Below are positions 1-9,406 of a stretch of 48,333 bases of DNA, piece after piece; position 1 is the first letter of the stretch, and every line of letters starts with the position of its first letter. The notes beneath the pieces were generated by a model. The model did no database searches, was not told the DNA's origin, and saw nothing but the letters and a program-made list of their open reading frames with translations. The stretch comes from Sporolactobacillus terrae DSM 11697. GTDB taxonomy: Bacteria > Bacillota > Bacilli > Bacillales > Sporolactobacillaceae. Location of the stretch: positions 1 to 48,333 of the forward strand of contig NZ_JFZC01000044.1 of the NCBI RefSeq assembly GCF_000648615.1. Direction: 5' to 3'. The position numbers were made by a program, and so were the translations under genes.

Positions 1-198
1 ATTCAAAAAATCAAGTGAAATCAGGTTGGCTGCATCCTGGTGAGCAAAATCCCGAAAAAACGGCAAGCGGTGAATAATTCAGGATAAATGATGTGATTTT
101 TTTGACATTTAGTTAAGATTAGAAAAATTGGATTGACCAGATCCTACCTCCGCAGAATGCAGGGACTTTCACGTTATGCACGAACAACACTTCAGCTG

Positions 199-229
199 CT
201 CGCTGGCACGCATCAACAAGGCGCGATCC
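199..229 (+). repeat. Dispersed intergenic repeat, copy A core
   Basis: A 31-nt stretch that recurs at 18007-18037 with only two differences (both G to A); the first 21 nt are identical. It lies in the gene-less stretch 78-545, which reads like a degenerate, GC-richer intergenic element from about 150 to 440. A second GCATCAAC-containing echo lies near 377-385. Short reading frames here (for example 133-318 or 176-454) have no convincing Shine-Dalgarno sequence or recognisable protein family, so no gene is called. At 328-340 there is also a solo TTCGCTTTAAC word like the core of the tandem array at 24105-24470. Confidence 0.6.
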
Positions 230-487
230 CGAAGACGTGTCGCGCTTTCGTACGGGATGCGGTGGCTCACGCGTTGTGCACAGGACGTACTTTCACAGGA
301 TCTGGTTGTTTTCGTTAGCTTTTCAGGATTTCGCTTTAACCTCGAGGGTGTGCTGTTGGTCTGTGTCTTCATGGTTTTGCATCAACGCTTCGGTCGCTCG
401 CAACAAACGCAATCCCCGGGTGCCCGACCATCTTCAATCAAGTCAATGTTATGATCTTGAACCCATCGCTGCGCTGAACATAAAATA

Positions 488-532
488 AAACCGTCTGTTG
501 CCCGTATTTTCAGGGCAAACAGCCGGCGGTTT
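488..532 (-). terminator. Intrinsic terminator after metallophosphoesterase
   Basis: On the minus strand an inverted repeat has AAACCG paired with CGGTTT on the outside and CTGTTTGCCC paired with GGGCAACAG on the inside. It is followed by a T-rich run (TTTTATTTTA). It sits 14 nt past the stop codon of the leftward metallophosphoesterase gene. Confidence 0.75.
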
Positions 533-545
533 GATACGTGCTCGC

Positions 546-1667
546 TTATTTTCGCTTTTTGTTCGTTTTCTTTATCGGCTTCTGATCCAGATCAAATCTG
601 AAGGTAAAATTATCTTTGTTTTTCTTAAACGCATGCGTCTTGTGCACCTGTGGCGAAAAGGTGCGGACATACACCTTGTCATGGGTAAGGTCAAAGCCCA
701 TTACCCGAATATAGCCCTGCCCGCCTTTGACCGATTGATAGTCGGATAAGATCTGCATGACTTTGCGATCCGGTTTCCCATCACGGTTGTCGTCAATCGT
801 GTCGACACGCCGGGCGGCGCCATAACTGTGACCGTTCATTACCATGCGCACATTGCGGTTCGGCTTGACCACTTTTTCAAACAGCATCTGCCCTTGTACG
901 GTTCGTTTTCCATAGCTTCCAAGATAGTCATGGACAAATAAAATGGCAATACGGTCGCGATAGGCATGAAGCACCTGATTCATCCAGGCAATTTCCTGAC
1001 CGCCAATCCCCCAGCCCATTCCCAGCATAATGTATTTCTGACCATTGGTGTTAATTAAATCAAAATGGCCGCGATTATTTTTATAAGAACCGCCATACCA
1101 TGGGTTCCAGAGATAACGCGTTTCGCCAAAATAGCGATCAAACGGCCGATAATCTTTCTTGTAACCCACATCATGATTTCCGGTAATCATACCATAAGGA
1201 ACTTCTGCGTCATCGAGTATTTTCATGGCTTTGTTCGCCGTTTTCCATTGATAAGGCTGGTCGTCATTATTAACAATATCGCCTAAGTGGAAAATATAGC
1301 GCAGCTTGAGCGCATCCCGATTGGCAACAAACCATCGATTCATCCGCTTGAAAATATCGGGATGCGAACGGCTGTAATACTGAGTGTCCGGCAGTACACC
1401 AAACGTAAAATCAATCGAATCAATGCCTTTAAACAGTTTGTGCGCAACCTTAGATTCTTGCGCGACGGGTTCCAGTCTGTTAAAAAAAACAGAATGCATC
1501 AATTGAGCGCCTTCGGCGTGGCGTGCTGCACCAGCAGACTGAAGATTTGCTTCACTTTGCTTCCCGGGAGGAAAAAGGCTGAACACTCCTGAAATCACGC
1601 AAGTCAAGAACATGAGAACAATGATTAGTTCAATGGCAAGATAATGACGCCATTTGCTGCGATTCAT
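546..1667 (-). CDS. Membrane-anchored metallophosphoesterase
   Basis: Calcineurin-like metallophosphoesterase of 373 residues. The metal-binding motifs appear in family order: PDTQYY (D), HLGDIVNND (GD), TGNHDV (GNHD), LFVHDY and NGHSYG. A single hydrophobic segment at about residues 7-30, preceded by positive charges, predicts an N-terminal anchor or uncleaved signal with the catalytic domain outside. The ATG at 1667 is chosen because AAGGAAGGGAG lies just upstream; the frame is open for 26 more codons. The substrate (nucleotide, phosphodiester or phosphoprotein) cannot be read from the sequence. It is monocistronic, with a terminator on each side. Confidence 0.85.
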   Translation of the reverse strand: MNRSKWRHYLAIELIIVLMFLTCVISGVFSLFPPGKQSEANLQSAGAARHAEGAQLMHSVFFNRLEPVAQESKVAHKLFKGIDSIDFTFGVLPDTQYYSRSHPDIFKRMNRWFVANRDALKLRYIFHLGDIVNNDDQPYQWKTANKAMKILDDAEVPYGMITGNHDVGYKKDYRPFDRYFGETRYLWNPWYGGSYKNNRGHFDLINTNGQKYIMLGMGWGIGGQEIAWMNQVLHAYRDRIAILFVHDYLGSYGKRTVQGQMLFEKVVKPNRNVRMVMNGHSYGAARRVDTIDDNRDGKPDRKVMQILSDYQSVKGGQGYIRVMGFDLTHDKVYVRTFSPQVHKTHAFKKNKDNFTFRFDLDQKPIKKTNKKRK

Positions 1668-1797
1668 AACGATTTCTCCCTTCCTTGACGGACCATTAAC
1701 CGGGAGGGCATGCTCGCCAAATTCAGTTTTCCTTCCGGTGAACATGTCAACGTACTCCTGCGTCCATAATCAATCTTAAATTGCGCAGATTAGGAGA

Positions 1798-1813
1798 TTT
1801 TCATGCATGAAAA
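1798..1813. promoter_or_regulatory. Perfect 16-bp palindrome upstream of metallophosphoesterase
   Basis: TTTTCATGCATGAAAA is a perfect inverted repeat about 130 bp upstream of the metallophosphoesterase start. It overlaps the T-tract of the terminator of the M20 gene next door. It could be an operator or simply part of that terminator; no regulator is implied by the sequence. Confidence 0.3.
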
Positions 1814-1855
1814 AAGGAACGCTTCGCCAAAATTAAAGCGAAACGTTCCTTTTAG
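1811..1855 (-). terminator. Intrinsic terminator after AbgB-like M20 gene
   Basis: The minus strand carries a 15-bp stem with one mismatch (AAAGGAACG plus GTTTCGC against GCGAAGCG plus TTCCTTT) around a roughly 10-nt loop. It runs into TTTTTT, and lies 9 nt after the stop of the leftward M20 gene. Confidence 0.85.
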
Positions 1856-1863
1856 TGGTGTGA

Positions 1864-3282
1864 TCAGAAGGTAGGCGGTGTGACGTCGCTTGGAATCAGA
1901 CATTCATAAACGTCTCCGGCAAGCCTTTCCTTCAATTCTCGTTTTGCTTCTTTGAGCAAGTCTAGATCTTGTACCGCCTTCAAAGCAGTGCAGGCCATCG
2001 CTTCAGCTGCGAATAATGCAGCATTCAGCGCATAATCTTGCGTGCCCTGTGCAACCACTTGCCATGTATGCGGGACGGTTGCAAAAGCCCAGGTTGCCGT
2101 GACGCATTGTGCGGTCGGCACGTTCCAGCTGACATCCGAAACATCGGTTGACCCTTCCATAAACAGATCGTGTTCTGGGCAAGGGTGTACCCAATCTGCA
2201 AGCGGCGCTTGGCCAATCTTATCTTTTTGCTGTGCATTCAGCTGTTTCATTGCAAAGGTTTTCTCGGGTTCACCGAGTGACGCATAGATCGCTTTGATAA
2301 AGGCTTCATCTTTCACCGACAGCTTGGGATAGCCGATTTCTTCCATAAATGCTGCCATGACTTGGTGAAGAGCCGTGTTGGGAATCAGATTGCAGCAGCC
2401 GCCTTCAATTTGGACGCTCATTTTCGTGTCCGTCATTAGCGCAGCACCTTTGGCAACATTGACGACGCGTTCAAACAGCTTCTTCACTTCATCCGGCTTT
2501 GGCGAGCGAACAAGGAATCGCTCCTCAGCAATCGATTGCACAACATTTGGCGAAACGCCGCCGCTATTGGTTACCGCGTAGTGAATGCGCGCTTTGTCTG
2601 CCATATGCTCCCTTAAATAATTGACGCCGACATTCATCAGCTCAAGGGCGTCGAGCGCGCTGCGGCCCAGTTCAGGCAAAGCGGCTGCATGAGCGCTCAC
2701 GCCTTTGAACGTGAACCGCGCTTCGATAACCGCATTGGATGAGAGATGCTGAACTGCGTTGCATGAATGCGGATGCCAGGAAAACGCTGCATCAACATCG
2801 TTAAAACAACCTTCCCGTGCCATATAAGCTTTACCGTTGCCGCTTTCTTCCGCGGGACAGCCATAGTAACGCACCGTCCCCTTTAACTGATGTTTGATCA
2901 TGTATTCCTTCGCCGCAAAAGCAGCCGCCAGTGATCCGACCCCGAGCAGATTATGACCACAGCCGTGTCCGTTTCCGTTCGCTACAATCGGATCATGTAC
3001 GGTTCGGTCTTTCTTCTGACTGAGACCGGCAAGTGCATCAAATTCACCGAGAAAGGCGATCACCGGTTTTCCGCTTCCGTAACTGCCGATAAAACCGGTT
3101 TTCAATCCTGCGACTCCGCGTGTCACCGTGAAGCCTTCGTTTGCCAATGCTTGACTGAGCAATTCCGCCGACTTGACTTCGCCGAAGTGCAGTTCGGCAT
3201 AGTCCCACACCTGTTCACTAAGCGCTTGATACGTCCTTCTTTTTTCATTAATGATGCGTTTGATTTCGTCAATGAATGTCAC
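1864..3282 (-). CDS. M20 amidohydrolase, AbgB-like
   Basis: Metal-dependent amidohydrolase of the M20 family, closest in look to AbgB (p-aminobenzoyl-glutamate hydrolase subunit B) and related aminoacyl-amide hydrolases. The binuclear metal motif GHGCGHNLLG is at about residues 105-114, CPAEESGNGKAYM follows, and a lid-domain motif GVSAHAA is present. The 472-residue length is usual for AbgB. The GTG at 3282 is chosen because AAAGGAG stands 8 nt upstream; a TTG at 3303 would lie before that Shine-Dalgarno. It follows the preceding M20 peptidase gene by 21 bp, so the two are probably cotranscribed downstream of the peptide importer. The true substrate is unknown; any hydrolysable N-acyl or amide-linked amino acid is possible. 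Confidence 0.85.
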   Translation of the reverse strand: MTFIDEIKRIINEKRRTYQALSEQVWDYAELHFGEVKSAELLSQALANEGFTVTRGVAGLKTGFIGSYGSGKPVIAFLGEFDALAGLSQKKDRTVHDPIVANGNGHGCGHNLLGVGSLAAAFAAKEYMIKHQLKGTVRYYGCPAEESGNGKAYMAREGCFNDVDAAFSWHPHSCNAVQHLSSNAVIEARFTFKGVSAHAAALPELGRSALDALELMNVGVNYLREHMADKARIHYAVTNSGGVSPNVVQSIAEERFLVRSPKPDEVKKLFERVVNVAKGAALMTDTKMSVQIEGGCCNLIPNTALHQVMAAFMEEIGYPKLSVKDEAFIKAIYASLGEPEKTFAMKQLNAQQKDKIGQAPLADWVHPCPEHDLFMEGSTDVSDVSWNVPTAQCVTATWAFATVPHTWQVVAQGTQDYALNAALFAAEAMACTALKAVQDLDLLKEAKRELKERLAGDVYECLIPSDVTPPTF

Positions 3283-3303
3283 GATGGATGCTCCTTTATT
3301 CAA

Positions 3304-4683
3304 TTATTCGGCTGCAAAGTCAGTGAGTAAATAAGCCATATGCACACTGCCGTTTACATAATCATTCATTCGAATCGATTCATTCGGTGCATGCGCTTTT
3401 GATTGAACCCAGCCGACACCGGTGCTCACAATCGGCAGATGCAGGTATTCATTGAAGACATACATTGGACCGGTGCCCGCCGAATTGGGATACATGATGG
3501 CTTCATGCTCATATGCCTCTTCGGCTGTTTTCTTAACTAGGTTCAAGAACGGATCATGAATGTCTGAACGGTAGGCACGTTGCGATTCAATCAAGTCAAC
3601 GGTAATGTCTGAGAATCCATGGCGGGCAAGATGACGCTTGAAGCAGGCAAGCAAATGCTCCCCGGTCTGTCCCGGAACCATCCGGCAATCGATCTTCACC
3701 TTTGCCTCCTTAGGAAGCACCGTTTTCGCACCTTCACCGGTATAACCGCTCACCATCCCGCAGATTGTAAAGGTTGGCGCAAGCATCAGCGCATCTTGCG
3801 CTACCTCGCCTCGCGCGGCCGTAATCAGCGGCCGCGTGATCTTATAGGTATCCCGCAATGCCTCTTCCTCAAATGGAATGGCGCGGACAAGTTTGATCAG
3901 TTCTTCATCCGGCGCTTCGATTTCATCGTAAAAGCCTTCAACGGTAATGTCGTTGTTCTGATTTTTCATGCTGCTGAGGGCCTGGACAATCCGCCATGCC
4001 GGATTGTCCACAACCGCAGCCAGTGAGGAATGAAGATCAATGGCTGCACTCTTGGCATGAAATTCATAATAAGCCGATCCCTTAATCCCTGCATAGAGCT
4101 GAACACGTTCTTTGGCATCGGTACTGCCAAATTCCCAAATACAGGCATCTGACTGGAAGAGCTCTGCATACTTTTTCAAATAAACAGGCAGACTTGGACT
4201 GCCGATCTCTTCCTCACCTTCAATAAGAAACTTAACGTTGCACGGGAGTCCGCTCGTTTCCTCAAGTGCTTTGATCGCTGCAATACGCTGCATCAGCGTG
4301 CCTTTATTATCAGCCGTACCGCGAGCGTAGAGAATGCCCTCCTTGAGCGTTGCCTCAAAGGGTTCAGAATCCCATTCATCGAGCGGATCCGGCGGCTGAA
4401 CGTCGTAGTGATCATAGAAAAGCAACGTCTTCGCCGTATTGCCGCCATCGCCTGCCGGCAAGAATCCGTAAATCACAGGATTGCCGCCAAGATCATCCAG
4501 CACTTTCACCTCAGCACCGATTCCGGTCAGCAGATCACTCACGAAGGCAACGGTTTCCGGAATGGCTCGATGCTGCGCCGATACCGACGGCAGGTTTAAA
4601 TAGTGATCCAAAAGCTCTAACGATTGGTTTGCTTGGTCATGCACGGCATGCTTTAATTGTTCTCTCATGTTGTTGCTCATCAT
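3304..4683 (-). CDS. M20 family dipeptidase (carnosinase-like)
   Basis: Cytosolic zinc dipeptidase of the M20 family, CNDP/ArgE/DapE-like group, 459 residues. Visible motifs are LLFYDHYDVQPP (metal His/Asp at about 91-95), YARGTADNKG (about 120-128) and EGEEEIGSPSLP (catalytic Glu). The long insertion domain and C-terminal HAPNE motif are typical of this group. The ATG at 4683 follows GAGGAAG at good distance; a second ATG codon is adjacent. It is the first gene after the importer's substrate-binding protein, from which it is separated by a terminator, so it either has its own promoter in 4684-4760 (none is obvious) or depends on read-through. Likely role: hydrolysis of imported dipeptides. 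Confidence 0.85.
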   Translation of the reverse strand: MMSNNMREQLKHAVHDQANQSLELLDHYLNLPSVSAQHRAIPETVAFVSDLLTGIGAEVKVLDDLGGNPVIYGFLPAGDGGNTAKTLLFYDHYDVQPPDPLDEWDSEPFEATLKEGILYARGTADNKGTLMQRIAAIKALEETSGLPCNVKFLIEGEEEIGSPSLPVYLKKYAELFQSDACIWEFGSTDAKERVQLYAGIKGSAYYEFHAKSAAIDLHSSLAAVVDNPAWRIVQALSSMKNQNNDITVEGFYDEIEAPDEELIKLVRAIPFEEEALRDTYKITRPLITAARGEVAQDALMLAPTFTICGMVSGYTGEGAKTVLPKEAKVKIDCRMVPGQTGEHLLACFKRHLARHGFSDITVDLIESQRAYRSDIHDPFLNLVKKTAEEAYEHEAIMYPNSAGTGPMYVFNEYLHLPIVSTGVGWVQSKAHAPNESIRMNDYVNGSVHMAYLLTDFAAE

Positions 4684-4760
4684 TCATCGCTTCCTCATCG
4701 TAGTTTCGCGTCGAACGCGCATTGCTCGATCCTTGCCTCTCGAAAGACTCGCGTTTCCTG

Positions 4761-4803
4761 AAAAAATTTAAACAGCTGACTCAAAGTGAGCAGCTGTTTA
4801 AAT
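4761..4803 (-). terminator. Intrinsic terminator after oppA-like gene
   Basis: A 12-bp perfect stem (TTTAAACAGCTG / CAGCTGTTTAAA) is extended by CTCA/TGAG and followed on the minus strand by TTTTTT. It separates the importer operon from the two downstream M20 genes. Confidence 0.9.
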
Positions 4804-4827
4804 AAAGACCATTTCAATGGTAACGAA

Positions 4828-6465
4828 TTATTTCTTATAAGCCCATTTCTGGAAATTAGCTACTGTACCTGGCCAATAAGCTGACGCACCGCCGTATGCA
4901 AGATCTTTGCTCTTTACAACCACTTCATGGTCGGAATAAAGCGTAATGACCGGCATATCATTCTCCCAGATTTTTTGCAGATTGCTGTAAATCGTTTTAC
5001 GTTTTGCACTGTCTGGTTCTTCTTTACCTTGAGCAATCAATTTAACTGCTTCCGGATTATTGTATTTCATGAAGTTGTAAGCCCCGTTTGGTCCGTACAG
5101 AGCCGAAACATCCGGGTCAAGGTTGAATGTAAATCCGATCAGGAGCAGGTCAAAATCACCAGCCTTACCTTTTTGCATGATCGTTGGGAAGTCATACGTT
5201 GTTTCTTTAACTTTAACGCCGATTGCTTTGAAGTTCTGGACGATGATGTCGGCAGATTGTTCACGTACTTTGTTTCCGATTGGTACAACGAAGTTCAGCG
5301 TCTTGTTGAAGTCCCATCCGGCATCCTTCAGCATTTGTTTTGCTTTCTTAGGATCGTACTTGATTACGTTTGTGCTCTTATCAAGATAAGGGCTCTGTGA
5401 TGTGTATGGTCCGTCGACAATTTCGCCGTTTCCTTTGAGCAGTTTGTCTACAATTTGCTGACGGTCAATCGCATAAGCAAGTGCTTGACGGACTTTTGCA
5501 TTTGGCAGCGTCTTGGTGTTGTACTGCATCGTTTGGAATCCGATCTGCGGATGAATTTCCGTTGTTACATTTTTCAGCTTCTTCGCTGTTTCAACATCTT
5601 GGAACGGCAAGTTGCCGATACCGCCGGATGTATTCGCTTGAATCGATCCGGATTGAAGTTCACTTAACAGGTTTGGTGCCTGCATGATTTTGATAAAGAA
5701 TTTAGGTGTTTTGGGTTTACCAAGATAGTAGTCATTGTTTGCTTTGTATTGAATGTACGTATTCTTGTTATAGGTAACAAATTTATAAGGTCCGTTGGTT
5801 ACATTCGGTGCCTGTACATATTTGCTCTTTGAAAAATCTTCAGGAGCGATATCTTTGAGCACATGTTGCGGCATCGTAATAATCTTCGTACCGATCATTT
5901 CTTTGATGTAGTTCGGGTCAACCGGCTTCTTTGTTTTGAAGGAAACCGTATGTTCGTCAATCTTTTTCAAGTTCGGGATCGTTTTCGCGCCGCCCGTTAA
6001 TTTACCGTTATCGTCAAGTCCGGTCAGTGTCGAAATGTTCGAGCCTACGGCAACTTCAGTTTTTGGGTTTGCAATTAAATTAAAGGTAAACACAACGTCA
6101 TCCGCGGTTACCGGTTTGCCGTCGGTCCACTTTGCCTTCGGATTCAGTTTAATTGTATAGGTCTGATTGTCCGATGTATCAATCGATGTTGCCAATTTTG
6201 GCTGGAATTTCAATGGTGAGGTCATGTCAAGGAAAGCATCCAGCATGACGCGGATCGCGAACTGACCGCCAATATCCCCGGTATTAATCGGGTTAAATCC
6301 ACCCGGAGGATTGACCGTACCAAGGTAAATCGTGTCTTTTGTCTTACCGCCCGATGTGCCTGAACTGCCGCCACCACATGCGGCAAGAAGCAGAAGAGAC
6401 ATCACCATTAATGAGGTAATCATATAACTCAGAATACGTTTTGGCGTCGATTTGTGTCGTTTCAT
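4828..6465 (-). CDS. oppA: Peptide ABC transporter substrate-binding lipoprotein
   Basis: Family 5 extracellular solute-binding protein (OppA/DppE type), 545 residues. It opens with a basic stretch, a hydrophobic core and the lipobox LLAAC at about residues 26-30, followed by a Gly/Ser linker, so it is a lipoprotein on the outer face of the membrane. Family hallmarks include KWTDGKPVTADDVVFTF, NGPYKF and VRQALAYAIDRQQI. It is the last gene of the importer operon, 32 bp after the second permease gene, and is followed by a strong terminator. Association with M20 hydrolases suggests di/oligopeptides or acylated amino acids as ligand; the exact ligand is not readable. The oppA symbol denotes the family, not a proven orthologue. 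Confidence 0.9.
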   Translation of the reverse strand: MKRHKSTPKRILSYMITSLMVMSLLLLAACGGGSSGTSGGKTKDTIYLGTVNPPGGFNPINTGDIGGQFAIRVMLDAFLDMTSPLKFQPKLATSIDTSDNQTYTIKLNPKAKWTDGKPVTADDVVFTFNLIANPKTEVAVGSNISTLTGLDDNGKLTGGAKTIPNLKKIDEHTVSFKTKKPVDPNYIKEMIGTKIITMPQHVLKDIAPEDFSKSKYVQAPNVTNGPYKFVTYNKNTYIQYKANNDYYLGKPKTPKFFIKIMQAPNLLSELQSGSIQANTSGGIGNLPFQDVETAKKLKNVTTEIHPQIGFQTMQYNTKTLPNAKVRQALAYAIDRQQIVDKLLKGNGEIVDGPYTSQSPYLDKSTNVIKYDPKKAKQMLKDAGWDFNKTLNFVVPIGNKVREQSADIIVQNFKAIGVKVKETTYDFPTIMQKGKAGDFDLLLIGFTFNLDPDVSALYGPNGAYNFMKYNNPEAVKLIAQGKEEPDSAKRKTIYSNLQKIWENDMPVITLYSDHEVVVKSKDLAYGGASAYWPGTVANFQKWAYKK

Positions 6466-6497
6466 TGTGTTGTTTGCATCCCCTTTTTTATCTGAAT

Positions 6498-7427
6498 TTA
6501 TTTCGCGTTCTGCGACTCAATGGCGTCGCGGAGACCGTCACCGATAAAGTTTACCGAAAGAACGGCCAGCAAGATCATCAAGCCCGGCGGAATCCACAGC
6601 CAAGGCTGTGAGGAAAGTACCGTGATCGATTCCGCCTGTGTAAGCATGTTCCCCCAACTTGCTGCCGGGGGCCGAACTCCCATCCCAAGGAAGCTTAAGG
6701 ATGCTTCCATGATGATGGCCGAAGCGACACCGAACGTTGCGTTTACTAAGATTGGTGCGAGTGCATTCGGAAGGATGTGCTGAAAAAGAATCTTTGGCGT
6801 CGAATAGCCGAGTGCAACACCTGCCTTTACGTAATCCATTTCTTTTATTGAAAGCACACTGCCCCTGACTAAGCGGGCAATGGCCGGCCAACCAAGAAGA
6901 CCAATGACAAGCGTGATGTTAAACAAGCTTGGTCCGATGATACTCACCAGCACAAGAATGACCATAAAATACGGGAAAGACATAAACACATCGGTCAAAC
7001 GCATGATGAGCATATCGACCCAGCCGCCAAAATAACCGGCAACCAGACCGAGTACAATGCCAATGGCAACATAGATCGCAACGGCGCCAATACCAACAGC
7101 GACCGAGACTTGTGCACCAAAGATCAGTCGACTCATCACATCACGGCCGACCGGATCGGTGCCCAGCCAGTGTGCTGCAGATGGCGGTGCCTCAAATTCA
7201 TTGAAAATTTTTGCCGGATCTTGAGGCGCGATCACCGGTGCCAAAAGAGCAATTAACAGGATTAAGAGAAAGACAACAACGCCTACACATGCAAGGCGAT
7301 GCTTTAAAAATCGCCGCATAACCATATGCAGATAGGTTTCTTCTTTTTCGAACTGAACGGCCATCTGCCCAGTTTCCGTACCGGCCATTTCCGGCACGTT
7401 CTTGTTCGGATTTAATTTCATCCCCAT
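6498..7427 (-). CDS. oppC: Peptide ABC transporter permease, OppC/DppC type
   Basis: Inner-membrane permease with about six transmembrane segments, 309 residues. A cytoplasmic N-terminal tail precedes the first helix (about 40-60). The EAA-type coupling motif is MDYVKAGVALGYSTPKILFQHILPNAL, of which the core is GVALGYSTPKILFQHIL. The ATG at 7427 lies 10 nt after AAGGAGG; an ATG two codons later would also serve. It is 15 bp after the OppB-type gene and pairs with it to form the channel. Confidence 0.9.
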   Translation of the reverse strand: MGMKLNPNKNVPEMAGTETGQMAVQFEKEETYLHMVMRRFLKHRLACVGVVVFLLILLIALLAPVIAPQDPAKIFNEFEAPPSAAHWLGTDPVGRDVMSRLIFGAQVSVAVGIGAVAIYVAIGIVLGLVAGYFGGWVDMLIMRLTDVFMSFPYFMVILVLVSIIGPSLFNITLVIGLLGWPAIARLVRGSVLSIKEMDYVKAGVALGYSTPKILFQHILPNALAPILVNATFGVASAIIMEASLSFLGMGVRPPAASWGNMLTQAESITVLSSQPWLWIPPGLMILLAVLSVNFIGDGLRDAIESQNAK

Positions 7428-7442
7428 GTGACCTGATCCTCC

Positions 7443-8393
7443 TTAGTCGTACCGTATTCTTGGGTCCGCGACAGCATAAAGGATATCTGTCAGCAAGTTT
7501 GCAAAAAGTACGGTACATGCTGCAAGCAGATTAATCGCCATCAGTGTCGAATAATCCCGGGACGTAATCGATTGAATGGTGAGCAGTCCGAGACCCGGCC
7601 ATTGGAAGACCTGCTCGGTAACGATCGCACCGCCAATCAAGAGTGGAATGTCAATCCCGATTACGGTGATGATCGGGATTAAGGAATTCCGAAGGGCATG
7701 TTTATTTGTGATCAAAAACTGTGACAATCCCTTTGCTTTAGCGGTTCGCAAATAATCTTTGCCTAGCACATCCAGCATACTGGAACGAACATAGCGAACC
7801 ATGTTGCCGCCGATCCCGGTTGCCAGTACCAGAACCGGAAGCACAAGGTGATTGAACGTATCGATAAAGCTGCCATCTCCGCCGAGCGTGTTCATACTTC
7901 CGGTTGGGAACCAGAGTAATTTGCTGGCAAAGACATAAATAACACCAAGTCCTAAGAAAAAATGCGGTACCGAGATACCGAAGAATGAAAAACCGGTAAC
8001 GAGGTAATCAATCCACGAATTTTGCTTTCTCGCACAGATAATGCCGAGCGGAATCGCAATCAAATAGCCGACAATCAGTGAAACGCCCATCAGCAGAACG
8101 GTTGGACCAACATGAGCCATCAGAATCTGTGTCACCGGTTCACGCGTTGAATAGGAGAATCCGAGATTGCCATGCAATAGTTGAACAATCCAATTCCAAT
8201 ATTGTACCCAGATTGGCTGATCAAGACCTAGGGCATGTTTTGTCGCTGCGAGTTGTTCAGGTGTCGCGGACGGATTGACCATCATATCGACCGGATTTCC
8301 TGGAGCAAGATTAATAATGAAAAAGTTCAGTATGGTTACCCCGAAAAGCACGGGAATGGCGATCAAAATTCGCCGTATGATGTATTGAAGCAC
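7443..8393 (-). CDS. oppB: Peptide ABC transporter permease, OppB/DppB type
   Basis: Inner-membrane permease of 316 residues that starts MLQYIIRRILIAIPVLFGVT, the classic OppB/DppB opening. A large extracytoplasmic loop follows the first helix and the EAA motif is LRTAKAKGLSQFLITNKHAL (about residues 215-235). The start is GTG, preceded by AAAGGAGGATTTTAG. It lies between the ATPase and OppC-type genes with gaps of 14 and 15 bp, so translation is likely tightly linked. Confidence 0.9.
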   Translation of the reverse strand: MLQYIIRRILIAIPVLFGVTILNFFIINLAPGNPVDMMVNPSATPEQLAATKHALGLDQPIWVQYWNWIVQLLHGNLGFSYSTREPVTQILMAHVGPTVLLMGVSLIVGYLIAIPLGIICARKQNSWIDYLVTGFSFFGISVPHFFLGLGVIYVFASKLLWFPTGSMNTLGGDGSFIDTFNHLVLPVLVLATGIGGNMVRYVRSSMLDVLGKDYLRTAKAKGLSQFLITNKHALRNSLIPIITVIGIDIPLLIGGAIVTEQVFQWPGLGLLTIQSITSRDYSTLMAINLLAACTVLFANLLTDILYAVADPRIRYD

Positions 8394-8407
8394 CTAAAAT
8401 CCTCCTT

Positions 8408-9406
8408 TCAAACTTTTCCTTCATCAATAGGGAAGTGACAAGCAACAAGATGGTCTTTACCGGTTAATCCCGGAGCCTTCTCACGGCAAATATCCTTTGC
8501 GAAAGGACAACGTGTATGGAACACGCAGCCCTTCGGCGGATTGGCAGGGCTTGGAACATCGCCTTCAATGACCATCTGAGTACGATTACGCTCATGCGGG
8601 TTCGGTATCGGATAAGCATTCAGCAGAATTTCCGTATACGGATGTTTCGGATGCTCGAAAATTTCCCGTGTCGTTGCCAGCTCCATAACCTTGCCCAAAT
8701 ACATCACCGTAATTCGATCGCTGATGTACTTCACGGCGCCAAGACCATGAGCAATAAACACATAAGTCAAATTCAAGCTTTTTTGAAGATCCTTAAGCAA
8801 GTTAAGTACCTGCGCCTGAATCGACACATCGAGTGCGGAAACCGGTTCATCGCAGATAATCAATTTTGGTCTCAGCATCAGTGCTCGGGCAATACCGATA
8901 CGCTGGCGCTGACCACCGGAAAATTGATGCGGATAACGGTTTTTGTATTGTTTTGGAAGCCCCACAATTTCCATGATTTCATTAACTTTCTTTTCTGCTT
9001 CCGCCTTCGTTGCCATCTTGTGTGCGAGCAACGGTTCCGCAAGCAAGTCGCCGATGCGTTTTCTTGGATTCAATGAAGAATAGGGATCCTGAAAGATGAT
9101 CTGCAGATCGGTGCGCAGCTTACGCATCTCTTTTTGCGAGACCGTTGCCAAATCTTTGCCCTGAAAGAGGACTTGTCCGGCTGTCGGATCTTCCAGTCGC
9201 ACTAAGGAACGGCCCGTTGTGGATTTGCCGCAGCCGGACTCGCCGACAATTCCCATCGTCTCACCAGGGTAGATATCGAAACTGACATCATCAACAGCCT
9301 TGACGTAACCCACTGTCCGCGAAATAACGCCCTTTTTAATTGGATAATACTTTTTCAAATGCCTGACTTGAAGTAATGGCTTTTCCTGATCCAGTGGCAT
9401 GTTCAC
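8408..9406 (-). CDS. oppF: Peptide ABC transporter ATPase, OppF/DppF type
   Basis: ABC ATPase of 332 residues. It has Walker [11 protein letters not shown]-loop [13 protein letters not shown], signature [14 protein letters not shown] and Walker [13 protein letters not shown]. The switch His lies in an unusual IAHGLGAV rather than the usual ITHDL/IAHDL: the residue after His is Gly. The C-terminal oligopeptide-transporter domain carries a Cys cluster ([16 protein letters not shown]) of the kind that binds an iron-sulfur cluster in DppD-type ATPases. The start is GTG at 9406, whose GTGA overlaps the stop of the upstream ATPase gene by 4 nt, with AAGGAAGTGAG as Shine-Dalgarno. Confidence 0.9.
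   Translation of the reverse strand: MNMPLDQEKPLLQVRHLKKYYPIKKGVISRTVGYVKAVDDVSFDIYPGETMGIVGESGCGKSTTGRSLVRLEDPTAGQVLFQGKDLATVSQKEMRKLRTDLQIIFQDPYSSLNPRKRIGDLLAEPLLAHKMATKAEAEKKVNEIMEIVGLPKQYKNRYPHQFSGGQRQRIGIARALMLRPKLIICDEPVSALDVSIQAQVLNLLKDLQKSLNLTYVFIAHGLGAVKYISDRITVMYLGKVMELATTREIFEHPKHPYTEILLNAYPIPNPHERNRTQMVIEGDVPSPANPPKGCVFHTRCPFAKDICREKAPGLTGKDHLVACHFPIDEGKV

Noticed and set aside
3-77. Open frame entering from the left edge and ending in TAA (C-terminus SGE), possibly the tail of a gene
   Set aside because: Only 24 codons, no terminator follows, no recognisable family; too little to call.
102-107. Perfect TTGACA -35 hexamer
   Set aside because: No acceptable -10 at 15-19 bp and no gene downstream on that strand.
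133-488. Several overlapping short frames on both strands
   Set aside because: No Shine-Dalgarno, compositionally unlike neighbouring genes, and the DNA matches a non-coding dispersed repeat.
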